DNA of 64,000 nucleotides, from positions 620,001-684,000 of the forward strand of contig JACJYA010000003.1 of the NCBI GenBank assembly GCA_020636315.1, read 5' to 3'. The notes under the pieces are model-generated. The model did no database searches. It was not told the origin of the DNA and saw nothing but the letters and a program-made list of their open reading frames with translations. Of this stretch, positions 8,945 through 15,102 are shown piece after piece. Source of the stretch: Lewinellaceae bacterium. Lineage in GTDB: Bacteria > Bacteroidota > Bacteroidia > Chitinophagales > Saprospiraceae. The position numbers were made by a program, and so were the translations under genes. Within the stretch, counting starts at the first letter, position 1, and each line of letters opens with the position of its first letter.

Positions 8945-9727
8945 TTATCTGCCTTTAAAATCCGGCTTGCGCTTTTCGATAAATGCGGTAGCGCCTTCCC
9001 GGAAATCTTCGGTGCCGGCGGCATCCCCGAAGGCCCGAACTTCCGTGGCAAATCCGTCTTTGTCATACTGAAAATAGGCATTGACGGTTTCGATGATCCT
9101 GGCAATGGCCACCGGCCCTTTGGATGCGATCTTCCGGATCAGCTCAGCAGCTTTCTCGGCCTCCTCCCCCGGAGGAACCACATAATTGACCAACCCGAGC
9201 CGATAGGCTTCTTCCGCTCCGATCATATCGGCCGTCATCAGCAACTCCACCGCTTTAGACTTGCCTATATACTGGATCAGGCGCTGTGTGCCTCCATATC
9301 CGGGAATAAGGCCTAGGTTAACTTCCGGCTGCCCGAAACGCGCATTTTCCGTCGCAACCCTGAGGTGACAGGCCATGGCCAGTTCACATCCTCCTCCCAA
9401 AGCAAAACCATTGATAGCGGCCACTACCGGCTTGGGGAACCGCTCGATGGAAAAAAAGATGTCGTGGCCGCGCTGGGCCATTGCCTGCCCCTGGGCAGCA
9501 TCGAGAGCCAGGAACTCTTTGATGTCGGCGCCGGCAACAAATGCCTTTTCGCCAGCTCCGGTAAGAATGATGCCCCTGAGGCCGGAACGCCTGGGAGCAT
9601 CTTCCCCGAAAAAATGTCGGAGTTCCAGCATAGTCCTGCTGTTCAGAGCATTCAGGGATCCTTCCCGGTTTATGGTTACTGTAATAATGCCTTCATTATC
9701 CCGGATCAGGAGATTCTCGTAATTCAT
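8945..9727 (-). CDS. Enoyl-CoA hydratase/isomerase (crotonase) family protein
   Basis: 260 residues, the full length of a single crotonase domain. The oxyanion-hole region is AGADIKEF (residues 66-72). Both acid/base glutamates of true hydratases are present: Glu115 in GFALGGGCELAM and Glu135 in FGQPEVNLGLIPGYGGTQRL. The protein would therefore hydrate 2-enoyl-CoA to 3-hydroxyacyl-CoA in fatty-acid or amino-acid beta-oxidation, in the cytoplasm. It shares a strand with the aromatic operon but is 102 bases past aroG/aroQ, across a repeat tract, so it is more likely a separate unit. Chain-length specificity cannot be read from the sequence. Confidence 0.9.
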   Translation of the reverse strand: MNYENLLIRDNEGIITVTINREGSLNALNSRTMLELRHFFGEDAPRRSGLRGIILTGAGEKAFVAGADIKEFLALDAAQGQAMAQRGHDIFFSIERFPKPVVAAINGFALGGGCELAMACHLRVATENARFGQPEVNLGLIPGYGGTQRLIQYIGKSKAVELLMTADMIGAEEAYRLGLVNYVVPPGEEAEKAAELIRKIASKGPVAIARIIETVNAYFQYDKDGFATEVRAFGDAAGTEDFREGATAFIEKRKPDFKGR

Positions 9728-9762
9728 ATTTTCGGTTTTATTTAATGTCGGTTGGCGAAAAT

Positions 9763-9838
9763 ACGAAATTTCGGGATTCGCAACTTACGGGCCACGAATC
9801 TACGATTATACGAATCCCGAATCCCGAATCTACGAAAC
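9763..9838. repeat. Degenerate 7-bp repeat tract overlapping the aroG/aroQ stop codon
   Basis: Heptad-like units CACGAAT, CTACGAT, CCCGAAT, CCCGAAT, CTACGAA fill the gap between aroG/aroQ and the enoyl-CoA hydratase. CGGGATTCG and CGAATCCCG give the tract an inverted repeat. The TAG of aroG/aroQ (9830-9832) lies inside one of the units. Confidence 0.7.
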
Positions 9839-10918
9839 CTCCTCCCGGTTCATCACCTGTTCCTGATGGTTGATGGATTCCTGGTGAATTGCCTTCAGGA
9901 AAACATTGATGAACTCTTCACTAAGCCCTTTGGCCTGGCCCTTGGCCACCCCTTTTTCCAGGATCTCGTTCCAACGCGAAGTTTGAAGGATGGCAATGTT
10001 GTTGCGTTTTTTGTATTCCCCTATGCGTTCGGCCAGTTTCATTCGGGAGCTCAGCAAGTTAAACAGTTCCTCATCGATCTCGTCGATCTCATGCCGCAGG
10101 TGTTCCAGGTTTTCCAGGAACTCCATATCGTCGGTCGTTGGTTGGCGGAAGATGAGGTGCTGCATCAATTCCTGATACTGAGCCGGAGTGACCTGCTGTT
10201 CAGCATCGCTCCAGGCCTTCTCCGGATTGGGGTGTATTTCAGTCATCAGACCATTGAAGTTGAGGTCCAAAGCTTTCTGGGCCACGGCCTGCAGAATATC
10301 CCGACGGCCGCAGATATGGCTGTTATCACAGATAATGGGCAAGTCCGGGAACTGCCGTTTTAGCTCGATCGGGATCTGCCACCGGGGAACATTGCGGTAT
10401 TTCGTGTCACCATGGTAGGAAAAGCCACGGTGGATAACTCCGATACGGGTAATGCCTGCCTTGTAAATGCGTTCGATGGCGCCGATCCAGAGTTTGAGGT
10501 CTGGATTGATCGGATTCTTGATCAGAACGGGGATATCAACCCCTTTTAAGGCATCGGCCACTTCCTGGACAGAGAAGGGATTAACCGTCGTCCGGGCTCC
10601 CAGCCACACTACGTCAATCCCGTACTTCAGGGCTTCGAACACGTGTTGGGTATTGGCCACCTCGGTGGTGACCTTCATCCCGGTTTCATCTTTTACGCGT
10701 TTCAGCCAGGCCAGGCCTTCCGTACCAACCCCTTCAAAGGAATTGGGGCGGGTGCGCGGCTTCCAGATGCCGGCGCGGAAGAGGTCCACCTTCTGGCCGG
10801 CCAGCTGACGAGCCGTATCCAGAACCTGTTCTTCTGTCTCTGCACTGCAGGGGCCAGCGATGAGGAGCGGCTCCTGGGCCGGTTTGCCTTCGATAATTGG
10901 GCGAAAAGTCATTTCCAT
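9830..10918 (-). CDS. Bifunctional DAHP synthase / chorismate mutase
   Basis: 362 residues. Residues 1 to about 260 are a type I-beta (KDO8P-synthase-like) 3-deoxy-7-phosphoheptulonate synthase: AGPCSAET (21-28), FRAGIWKPRTRPNSF (47-61), VVWLGARTT, VLIKNP, IGVIHRGF, and CDNSH near 198-201. It makes the first committed shikimate intermediate from PEP and erythrose 4-phosphate. Residues about 265-355 are an AroQ-class chorismate mutase (LRHEIDEIDEELFNLLSSRM, LAERIGEYKK). This fusion is known in Bacteroidota and Firmicutes, where the mutase domain also transmits feedback inhibition by prephenate or chorismate. It is the last gene of the pheA operon, 13 bases after tyrA, so its expression should follow the tandem attenuators upstream of pheA. 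Confidence 0.95.
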   Translation of the reverse strand: MEMTFRPIIEGKPAQEPLLIAGPCSAETEEQVLDTARQLAGQKVDLFRAGIWKPRTRPNSFEGVGTEGLAWLKRVKDETGMKVTTEVANTQHVFEALKYGIDVVWLGARTTVNPFSVQEVADALKGVDIPVLIKNPINPDLKLWIGAIERIYKAGITRIGVIHRGFSYHGDTKYRNVPRWQIPIELKRQFPDLPIICDNSHICGRRDILQAVAQKALDLNFNGLMTEIHPNPEKAWSDAEQQVTPAQYQELMQHLIFRQPTTDDMEFLENLEHLRHEIDEIDEELFNLLSSRMKLAERIGEYKKRNNIAILQTSRWNEILEKGVAKGQAKGLSEEFINVFLKAIHQESINHQEQVMNREEVS

Positions 10919-10931
10919 GGTGATTTAAATT

Positions 10932-11777
10932 TTATTTTTTCAATATTCTTCTGATCTGATTAGCGTCTTGTATGAGCCGATAAAAAGTTTCAAAGTCATT
11001 CTTGATGAGCAGGCTCCGAAACCGGGCCAGCTGATTGATGTGCTCGTCCAGTACATCGAGTACATTATCCCGGTTCTGCCGGAAAATGGGCACCCACATA
11101 TCAGGTGAGCTTTTGGCAAGTCGTACCGTAGAATCAAAACCTCCGCTGGCCAGCTCAAAAATGCGGCTTTCATCTTTTTCCTTAGCCAGTACCGTCAGCG
11201 CCAAAGCAAAGGAACTGATATGGGAAATATGAGATACATAGGCGGAATGTACGTCATGTGACTGGCTGTCCAGTTCCACAATTCGCATGGGAATGGAACG
11301 GTAAAGGCGCCCGGCCATTTCCACAGCATCCGGGTCACTGTCTTCCGGATCCACCAGGACAGTACACTTGTGGTCGAAAAGGTTGGGTATAGCCGCCTCG
11401 GGGCCGGAATGCTCGGTACCCGCCATGGGGTGCGTGGCAACATAGCGCCCCCGGTTGGGGTGTTCCTTTACCTCCTTCAGCAAGCGTTCCTTGGTGGACC
11501 CCACATCGATCACCGCCTGATGCGGGCCCGCCCTGTCCAGAACCCGGGGCAATAACTGCACCATGACGTCCACCGGCGTTGCCAGCACAATGATATCTGC
11601 TTCGGCGATACCTTCCTCCAGGCCCATTTCCTCATCGATCAGCCGCCTTCGCACGGCCTTATCAAGGTTATCCTGGCTGGCGTCCACGCCGATGATGCGC
11701 TGAGCGAAGCCGTTCTCCTTCAAAGTAATGGCGAGTGAGCCTCCGATAAGGCCGATGCCGATGATGGTGATGGTCAT
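10932..11777 (-). CDS. tyrA: Prephenate dehydrogenase
   Basis: 281 residues. The N-terminal Rossmann fold carries GIGLIGGS (residues 7-14) and an acidic GVDAS turn at the end of strand 2, consistent with NAD preference. The catalytic region has ATHPMAGTEHSG, and the helical dimerisation domain follows (SHDVHSAYVSHISHISSFAL, FELASGGFDSTVRLA). It oxidatively decarboxylates prephenate to 4-hydroxyphenylpyruvate, the precursor of tyrosine. There is no ACT regulatory domain. It is the third gene of the aromatic operon: the aminotransferase stop is 24 bases upstream and aroG/aroQ follows after 13 bases. Confidence 0.93.
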   Translation of the reverse strand: MTITIIGIGLIGGSLAITLKENGFAQRIIGVDASQDNLDKAVRRRLIDEEMGLEEGIAEADIIVLATPVDVMVQLLPRVLDRAGPHQAVIDVGSTKERLLKEVKEHPNRGRYVATHPMAGTEHSGPEAAIPNLFDHKCTVLVDPEDSDPDAVEMAGRLYRSIPMRIVELDSQSHDVHSAYVSHISHISSFALALTVLAKEKDESRIFELASGGFDSTVRLAKSSPDMWVPIFRQNRDNVLDVLDEHINQLARFRSLLIKNDFETFYRLIQDANQIRRILKK

Positions 11778-11781
11778 TTTT

Positions 11782-11813
11782 GGTTTTGTGGTTTTGCGGT
11801 TTTATGGTTTTGC
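11782..11813. repeat. 8-bp repeat tract (GGTTTTnn) spanning the aminotransferase stop
   Basis: Four octads on the plus strand: GGTTTTGT, GGTTTTGC, GGTTTTAT, GGTTTTGC. On the coding (minus) strand the tract begins in the last codons of the aminotransferase gene, contains its TAA (11802-11804) and runs to within a few bases of the tyrA ATG. Confidence 0.75.
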
Positions 11814-12995
11814 TGCTTCAATCCTCCGGATCGCTTCCTCATAAAGTGCACCATCGCTGCACAAAGAGATCCTTATAAACCGTTCCCCCTGGGAGCCGAA
11901 TATCCCTCCGGGAGTTAGAAAAACATTACTACTGTACAGCACTTCATCTGAAAGTTCATATCCATTGGCGTATTGCTCCGGGATCTTGGCCCAGACGAAC
12001 ATACCTACCTGGTTTTCATCGTAAACACATCCCAGCAGATCCAGCAACTGAAAGACTGCCTCCCGGCGTTCGTTGTAAACGGCATTGAGCGATTCATACC
12101 ATGCCAGGGGGCTCTGCAGGGCTTTTACCGCCGCCATTTGTACCGGCTTGAACATTCCGGAATCCATATTGCTTTTGAACCGCAGTACTACCTTGAGGTA
12201 ATCTGCTCTGCCGGCAAGCATACCGATCCTCCACCCGGCCATATTGTGCGCTTTGCTGAGGGAGTTCAGCTCGAGGGCAACCTCGCGGGCGCCGGGAATA
12301 CTGAGAATGCTGCGCTGCTCCCGGTTCAGGATGAAGGCATAGGGGTTGTCATTTACCACAAGAATGCGGTGCCGGTGAGCAAAGGCAACCAGTTCTTCCA
12401 AAAGGCCCTGGCGGGCCGGAGTGCCCGTAGGCATGTTCGGATAATTTACCCACATGACCTTAACCCGGCTGAGGCCCTGTCTGCCCAAAGCATCCAGGTC
12501 AGGCTCCCAGCCAAGGTGCTCCTCCAGCCGGTATTCCCTGATGGTGGCGCCGGCCAGGTTGGAAACGGCACGGTAAGCCGGGTATCCGGGGTTGGGCACC
12601 AGCACTTCATCCCCTTTTTCCAGGAAGGACATGGCAATGTGCATCAGGCCCTCTTTAGACCCCATCAGGGGGAGCACTTCCCCTTCCGGATCGAGGATAG
12701 TGTCAAACCATTGGGCATACCACCCGGCAAAGGCCTGTCGCAATTCCGGGATACCGGTATAACTTTGGTATCCATGGACGTCATTATTATCCAGCCATCC
12801 GGCCAGTTCGTCCACCACTTCCTGAGCAGGAGGCAGGTCAGGGCTACCGATACCCAGGTTAAGGACCGGCTTGCCCTCAGCCCTCATCCGGGCGATCTCA
12901 CGAAGTTTGGTGGAGAAATAATACTCCTTCACCTCTCCCAGGCGGCTGGCGGGCGTTATGATCATGTCTTGCGTGGTTTTGGCTGGCTTGGTCAT
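11802..12995 (-). CDS. Class I/II PLP-dependent aminotransferase, probably aromatic/aspartate-type
   Basis: 397 residues from the Met at 12995 (MTKPAKTTQ); a Met ten codons later is also possible, and the longer upstream frame runs through a repeat tract. Fold-type I features are all present: GIGSPDLPP, GYQSYTGIPELR, a substrate/PLP stretch MGSKEGLMH, NPGYPAYR, the NYPNMPTGTPA loop, NDNPYAFI, the PLP-lysine motif SLSKAHNMAGWR, and a C-terminal FIRISLC arginine. It lies between prephenate dehydratase and prephenate dehydrogenase, so the inferred job is transamination of phenylpyruvate and 4-hydroxyphenylpyruvate to Phe and Tyr. Aspartate or LL-diaminopimelate specificity cannot be excluded from sequence alone. 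Confidence 0.88.
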   Translation of the reverse strand: MTKPAKTTQDMIITPASRLGEVKEYYFSTKLREIARMRAEGKPVLNLGIGSPDLPPAQEVVDELAGWLDNNDVHGYQSYTGIPELRQAFAGWYAQWFDTILDPEGEVLPLMGSKEGLMHIAMSFLEKGDEVLVPNPGYPAYRAVSNLAGATIREYRLEEHLGWEPDLDALGRQGLSRVKVMWVNYPNMPTGTPARQGLLEELVAFAHRHRILVVNDNPYAFILNREQRSILSIPGAREVALELNSLSKAHNMAGWRIGMLAGRADYLKVVLRFKSNMDSGMFKPVQMAAVKALQSPLAWYESLNAVYNERREAVFQLLDLLGCVYDENQVGMFVWAKIPEQYANGYELSDEVLYSSNVFLTPGGIFGSQGERFIRISLCSDGALYEEAIRRIEAAKP

Positions 12996-13000
12996 GGATC

Positions 13001-13035
13001 TGTTGTTTGTTGATTGTCGGTTGTTGCCTGTTGCA
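13001..13035. repeat. 7-bp repeat tract (TGTTGnn) between pheA and the aminotransferase
   Basis: Five heptads in register: TGTTGTT, TGTTGAT, TGTCGGT, TGTTGCC, TGTTGCA, ending six bases short of the aminotransferase ATG. Read on the coding strand the unit is CAACAnn or similar. It occupies about half of the 68-base gap inside the operon. Confidence 0.7.
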
Positions 13036-13063
13036 AATATCAACCGGCAACCATAAAAGACAA

Positions 13064-13951
13064 CTAATAATCGTAATGTTCCCCTTTACTATAAACCCCC
13101 AGTACGCGCAGGTTATGTGTCAGGGGCAGTATGGCCTCGATAGCCTGTTGGTGCCCCACTTTACCCTCAGTCACAAAATCAAGGAAAAAGAGATATTCCC
13201 AGGGGCGGCCGATAATGGGAGCCGACTGTATCTTTGTCAGGTTGACGTTGTAAGCCGCCAGTACGGCCAACACCTTATAAAGACTCCCCACAGTATGGTC
13301 CACCGCAAAGGAAAGGGATACTTTTTCCGGTTCCTGCGCCTGTCGGGGTTCGTCGCCCTGCAATACCAGAAAGCGGGTATGGTTTTTCTTGTTGGTCTCG
13401 ATGCTTTCCGCCAGGATCTCCATTTCGTACAACTCGGCGGCCAGTGTACTGGCAATGGCGCCTATTCCCTTTAAATTGTTCTCCCTGATGTTGCGGGCGC
13501 TCCAGGCCGTATCCACAGTTTCCACAAGGTGGATCTGAGGAAAGCGGGAGAAGAAGGCACGGCACTGCTCAATGGCAATAGGATGAGAATGGACTTCCCG
13601 GAGTTCTTCAATGCGCTGCCCGGGCAGGGCCATGAGGTTCTGCTTGATGCGCAGATAAACCTCACCGGTAATGGAGAGGCTGGATTCATTCAGCAGCTTG
13701 TAGTTGTGCATGAGGCTGCCGGCAAGGGTATTTTCAATGGCCATCAGGCCCACATCGGCCTTTTCCCGGCGTTCCACCATCTCCACTAAATCCTCAAAAG
13801 TGTGCGCCGGCACGATCTCCAGGGGGGCTTCCCTGAAGCAATGGCGGGCTGCGATCTCGTGAAACGCTCCGGAATACCCCTGAATGCTCACCCGCACCGG
13901 GGAAGCCGGCTGAGAGGCATTGGTGCTGCTGTCGGTTGCTGTAGTGATCAT
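13064..13951 (-). CDS. pheA: Prephenate dehydratase with ACT domain
   Basis: 295 residues. The catalytic PDT domain covers about residues 20-200: IQGYSGAFHEIAA, a GLMAIENTLAGS substrate motif and the HTRFLVL motif, whose Thr192-Arg193-Phe194 is the TRF signature. An ACT domain (about 210-285, with a PWEYLFFLDF strand resembling the ESRP-type Phe site) provides feedback inhibition by Phe. It converts prephenate to phenylpyruvate. The enzyme is monofunctional; the mutase activity sits on aroG/aroQ at the end of the operon. It is the first gene after two consecutive leader-peptide/terminator modules, so transcription should depend on Phe-tRNA and Tyr-tRNA charging. Confidence 0.95.
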   Translation of the reverse strand: MITTATDSSTNASQPASPVRVSIQGYSGAFHEIAARHCFREAPLEIVPAHTFEDLVEMVERREKADVGLMAIENTLAGSLMHNYKLLNESSLSITGEVYLRIKQNLMALPGQRIEELREVHSHPIAIEQCRAFFSRFPQIHLVETVDTAWSARNIRENNLKGIGAIASTLAAELYEMEILAESIETNKKNHTRFLVLQGDEPRQAQEPEKVSLSFAVDHTVGSLYKVLAVLAAYNVNLTKIQSAPIIGRPWEYLFFLDFVTEGKVGHQQAIEAILPLTHNLRVLGVYSKGEHYDY

Positions 13952-13971
13952 AATTTGCTGTTGTTTGTAAC

Positions 13972-13998
13972 AAAAAAACCCCGCGCTGCGGGGCTTTT
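13972..13998 (-). terminator. Attenuator 2: intrinsic terminator just before pheA
   Basis: On the minus strand CCCCGC-AGC-GCGGGG is followed by seven T residues (13978-13972), 21 bases before the pheA ATG. Its 5' flank AAAAGCCCC (13998-13990) is perfectly complementary over 9 bases to GGGGCTTTT at 14037-14029, which starts one base after the stop of leader peptide 2. The alternative pairing would dissolve the terminator. Confidence 0.88.
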
Positions 13999-14038
13999 CT
14001 GGTTTTTCCTTATCCTGGAATACAATGAAAAAGCCCCT

Positions 14039-14107
14039 TTATGGTAAACCATAAAAGAAGTAAAAAAAGAAATAGTCCTTTTGGTAATATTGGCCAGGGT
14101 TCCGCAT
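14039..14107 (-). CDS. Leader peptide 2, Phe/Tyr-rich (22 residues)
   Basis: ATG at 14107, TAA at 14041-14039. Peptide MRNPGQYYQKDYFFFYFFYG then LP. Ten of the 22 residues are aromatic (five Phe, five Tyr), most of them in residues 12-19. It is too short to be a functional protein by itself and sits directly before a terminator and an antiterminator segment, as in ribosome-mediated attenuators such as pheA and his leaders of Proteobacteria. Ribosome stalling at uncharged Phe or Tyr codons would leave GGGGCTTTT free to pair with the terminator arm and allow read-through into pheA. It shares the ending F-Y-G-x-P-stop with leader peptide 1. No clear Shine-Dalgarno, as is common in this phylum. 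Confidence 0.85.
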   Translation of the reverse strand: MRNPGQYYQKDYFFFYFFYGLP

Positions 14108-14132
14108 CTTCAAAACCTGTTTTATTAATGTC

Positions 14133-14160
14133 AAATAAAAAAGCCCCGCTTGCGGGGCTT
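14133..14160 (-). terminator. Attenuator 1: intrinsic terminator between the two leader peptides
   Basis: On the minus strand AAGCCCCG-CAAG-CGGGGCTT (14160-14141) is an 8-bp stem with a tetraloop, followed by TTTTATTTG. AGCCCC of the 5' arm (14159-14154) can instead pair with GGGGCT at 14204-14199, which starts immediately after the stop of leader peptide 1. Confidence 0.88.
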
Positions 14161-14204
14161 CTAAATTTTATCTTCCAGTCATCCGGACAAAACTCTTCAG
14201 CCCC

Positions 14205-14264
14205 TTATGGTTGACCATAAAAGAAAAAGCTGAAAAAATAAAAATTGCCCTTCTGAACTTTCAT
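14205..14264 (-). CDS. Leader peptide 1, Phe-rich (19 residues)
   Basis: ATG at 14264, TAA at 14207-14205. Peptide MKVQKGNFYFFSFFFYGQP. Residues 8-16 hold six Phe and two Tyr. GGGGCT follows the stop codon directly and can pair with the 5' arm of terminator 1. A ribosome that completes the peptide would cover this segment and let the terminator form; one stalled early in the aromatic run would not. The start lies just downstream of a TAnnTTTG promoter, giving a 5' leader of roughly 15 bases. Codons 15-20 together with the stop form an inverted repeat (TTATGGT-CA-ACCATAA) that is conserved in leader 2. Confidence 0.88.
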   Translation of the reverse strand: MKVQKGNFYFFSFFFYGQP

Positions 14265-14284
14265 TTCGTTTTTATTTGATAGTT

Positions 14285-14317
14285 GCAAACGTAAAGATTT
14301 ATTCCTTACGGTGCAAG
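14285..14317 (-). promoter_or_regulatory. Promoter of the pheA operon (TTG / TACGTTTG)
   Basis: TACGTTTG (14292-14285 on the minus strand) matches the TAnnTTTG -7 box. CTTG at 14317-14314 lies 21 bases upstream and could serve as the -33 element. Transcription would start near 14278, about 15 bases ahead of leader peptide 1. Confidence 0.65.
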
Positions 14318-14476
14318 CCTGAATGATTAATTTTTTATTATTTGTCAGAAATCAATTGCCGGATCATGGAAATTCGGCTAGGTTTTTGAAAAATTTGCAG
14401 GCCGAACGACATTAGATTGACAAAATAAAAACGAACATTTGTTAGTGCCTGGGAGCCAGCCAGCCAAAAAGGGCAG

Positions 14477-14815
14477 CTACAAGCTTCGCCTTTGCCAGCC
14501 ATTTCCATAGTTCACAGTACTGCTGCCCTGGCCGTTCAACCCTATTTCCAGCCATTGTTTCAGGCCCTGAAAATACAGGCCCACTGCCGTTGAATCCGCA
14601 GACAGGCTGAGCTTGAGGGTACTGCTAAGGCTGTTTTCACCTGAGCCGGCCTCAGGAGCTACCCAACCGCTATTACAACCCATAAAAGCCTGGGGCTCCT
14701 GCTGTGTTTTTTTGGCTTCAATATGCAGGGAAACATCAAGGCTGTTCAGCCCAAGGGTGTAGGAAAGCCCCCAAACCGACAAGACGGCTATTCCAAAGAT
14801 CAAATTCAGTTTCAT
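14477..14815 (-). CDS. Small putative secreted protein, unknown function
   Basis: 112 residues from the Met at 14815, chosen because it begins a signal-like stretch (MKLNLIFGIAVLSVWGLSYT). The mature part has CNSGWVAPEAGSGENS, an alternating polar/hydrophobic strand region (TLKLSLSADSTAVGLYF) and ends WLEIGLNGQGSSTVNYGNGW. I recognise no family. No terminator or partner gene is evident; it sits between the pheA leader region and a MITE-like element. The open frame could be fortuitous, but the signal peptide and beta-type composition favour a real gene. Confidence 0.5.
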   Translation of the reverse strand: MKLNLIFGIAVLSVWGLSYTLGLNSLDVSLHIEAKKTQQEPQAFMGCNSGWVAPEAGSGENSLSSTLKLSLSADSTAVGLYFQGLKQWLEIGLNGQGSSTVNYGNGWQRRSL

Positions 14816-14934
14816 GACGGGTGATTTCAGGTTCTTTTGGTGATTTCTGTTATTAGGATTACCGGAAGAGCCCAATCCCCCCCATTATAGCCGGAATTTT
14901 AATTTTTTTTAACATTCCAACCCAGGTACAGAGC

Positions 14935-15091
14935 AGGCTGTCTCAAAAGCAAGGATTTAACAAGGCATGCAAAATAATATTTCGCTACCCGTCCCAGCCC
15001 CTCTAACTCCCCGAAGGGGAGAACCGGACGGGCAGCTTAAACCGAATATCATTGGGAGACAAAATTTTTATTTAATCTTTTGAGACAGCCT
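14935..15091. mobile_element. 157-bp MITE-like element with 15-bp terminal inverted repeats
   Basis: AGGCTGTCTCAAAAG (14935-14949) is the exact inverse of CTTTTGAGACAGCCT (15077-15091). The interior has no gene and contains a small CCCC-GAA-GGGG hairpin. The ends resemble GGCTGTCTCAAAA-type termini that I recall from IS5/IS1182-like elements. No target-site duplication is obvious. A non-autonomous remnant is the best reading; a very long-range terminator-like hairpin is the alternative. It ends 11 bases past the stop of the first BNR gene. Confidence 0.6.
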
Positions 15092-15102
15092 CCTATTAAA
15101 AG

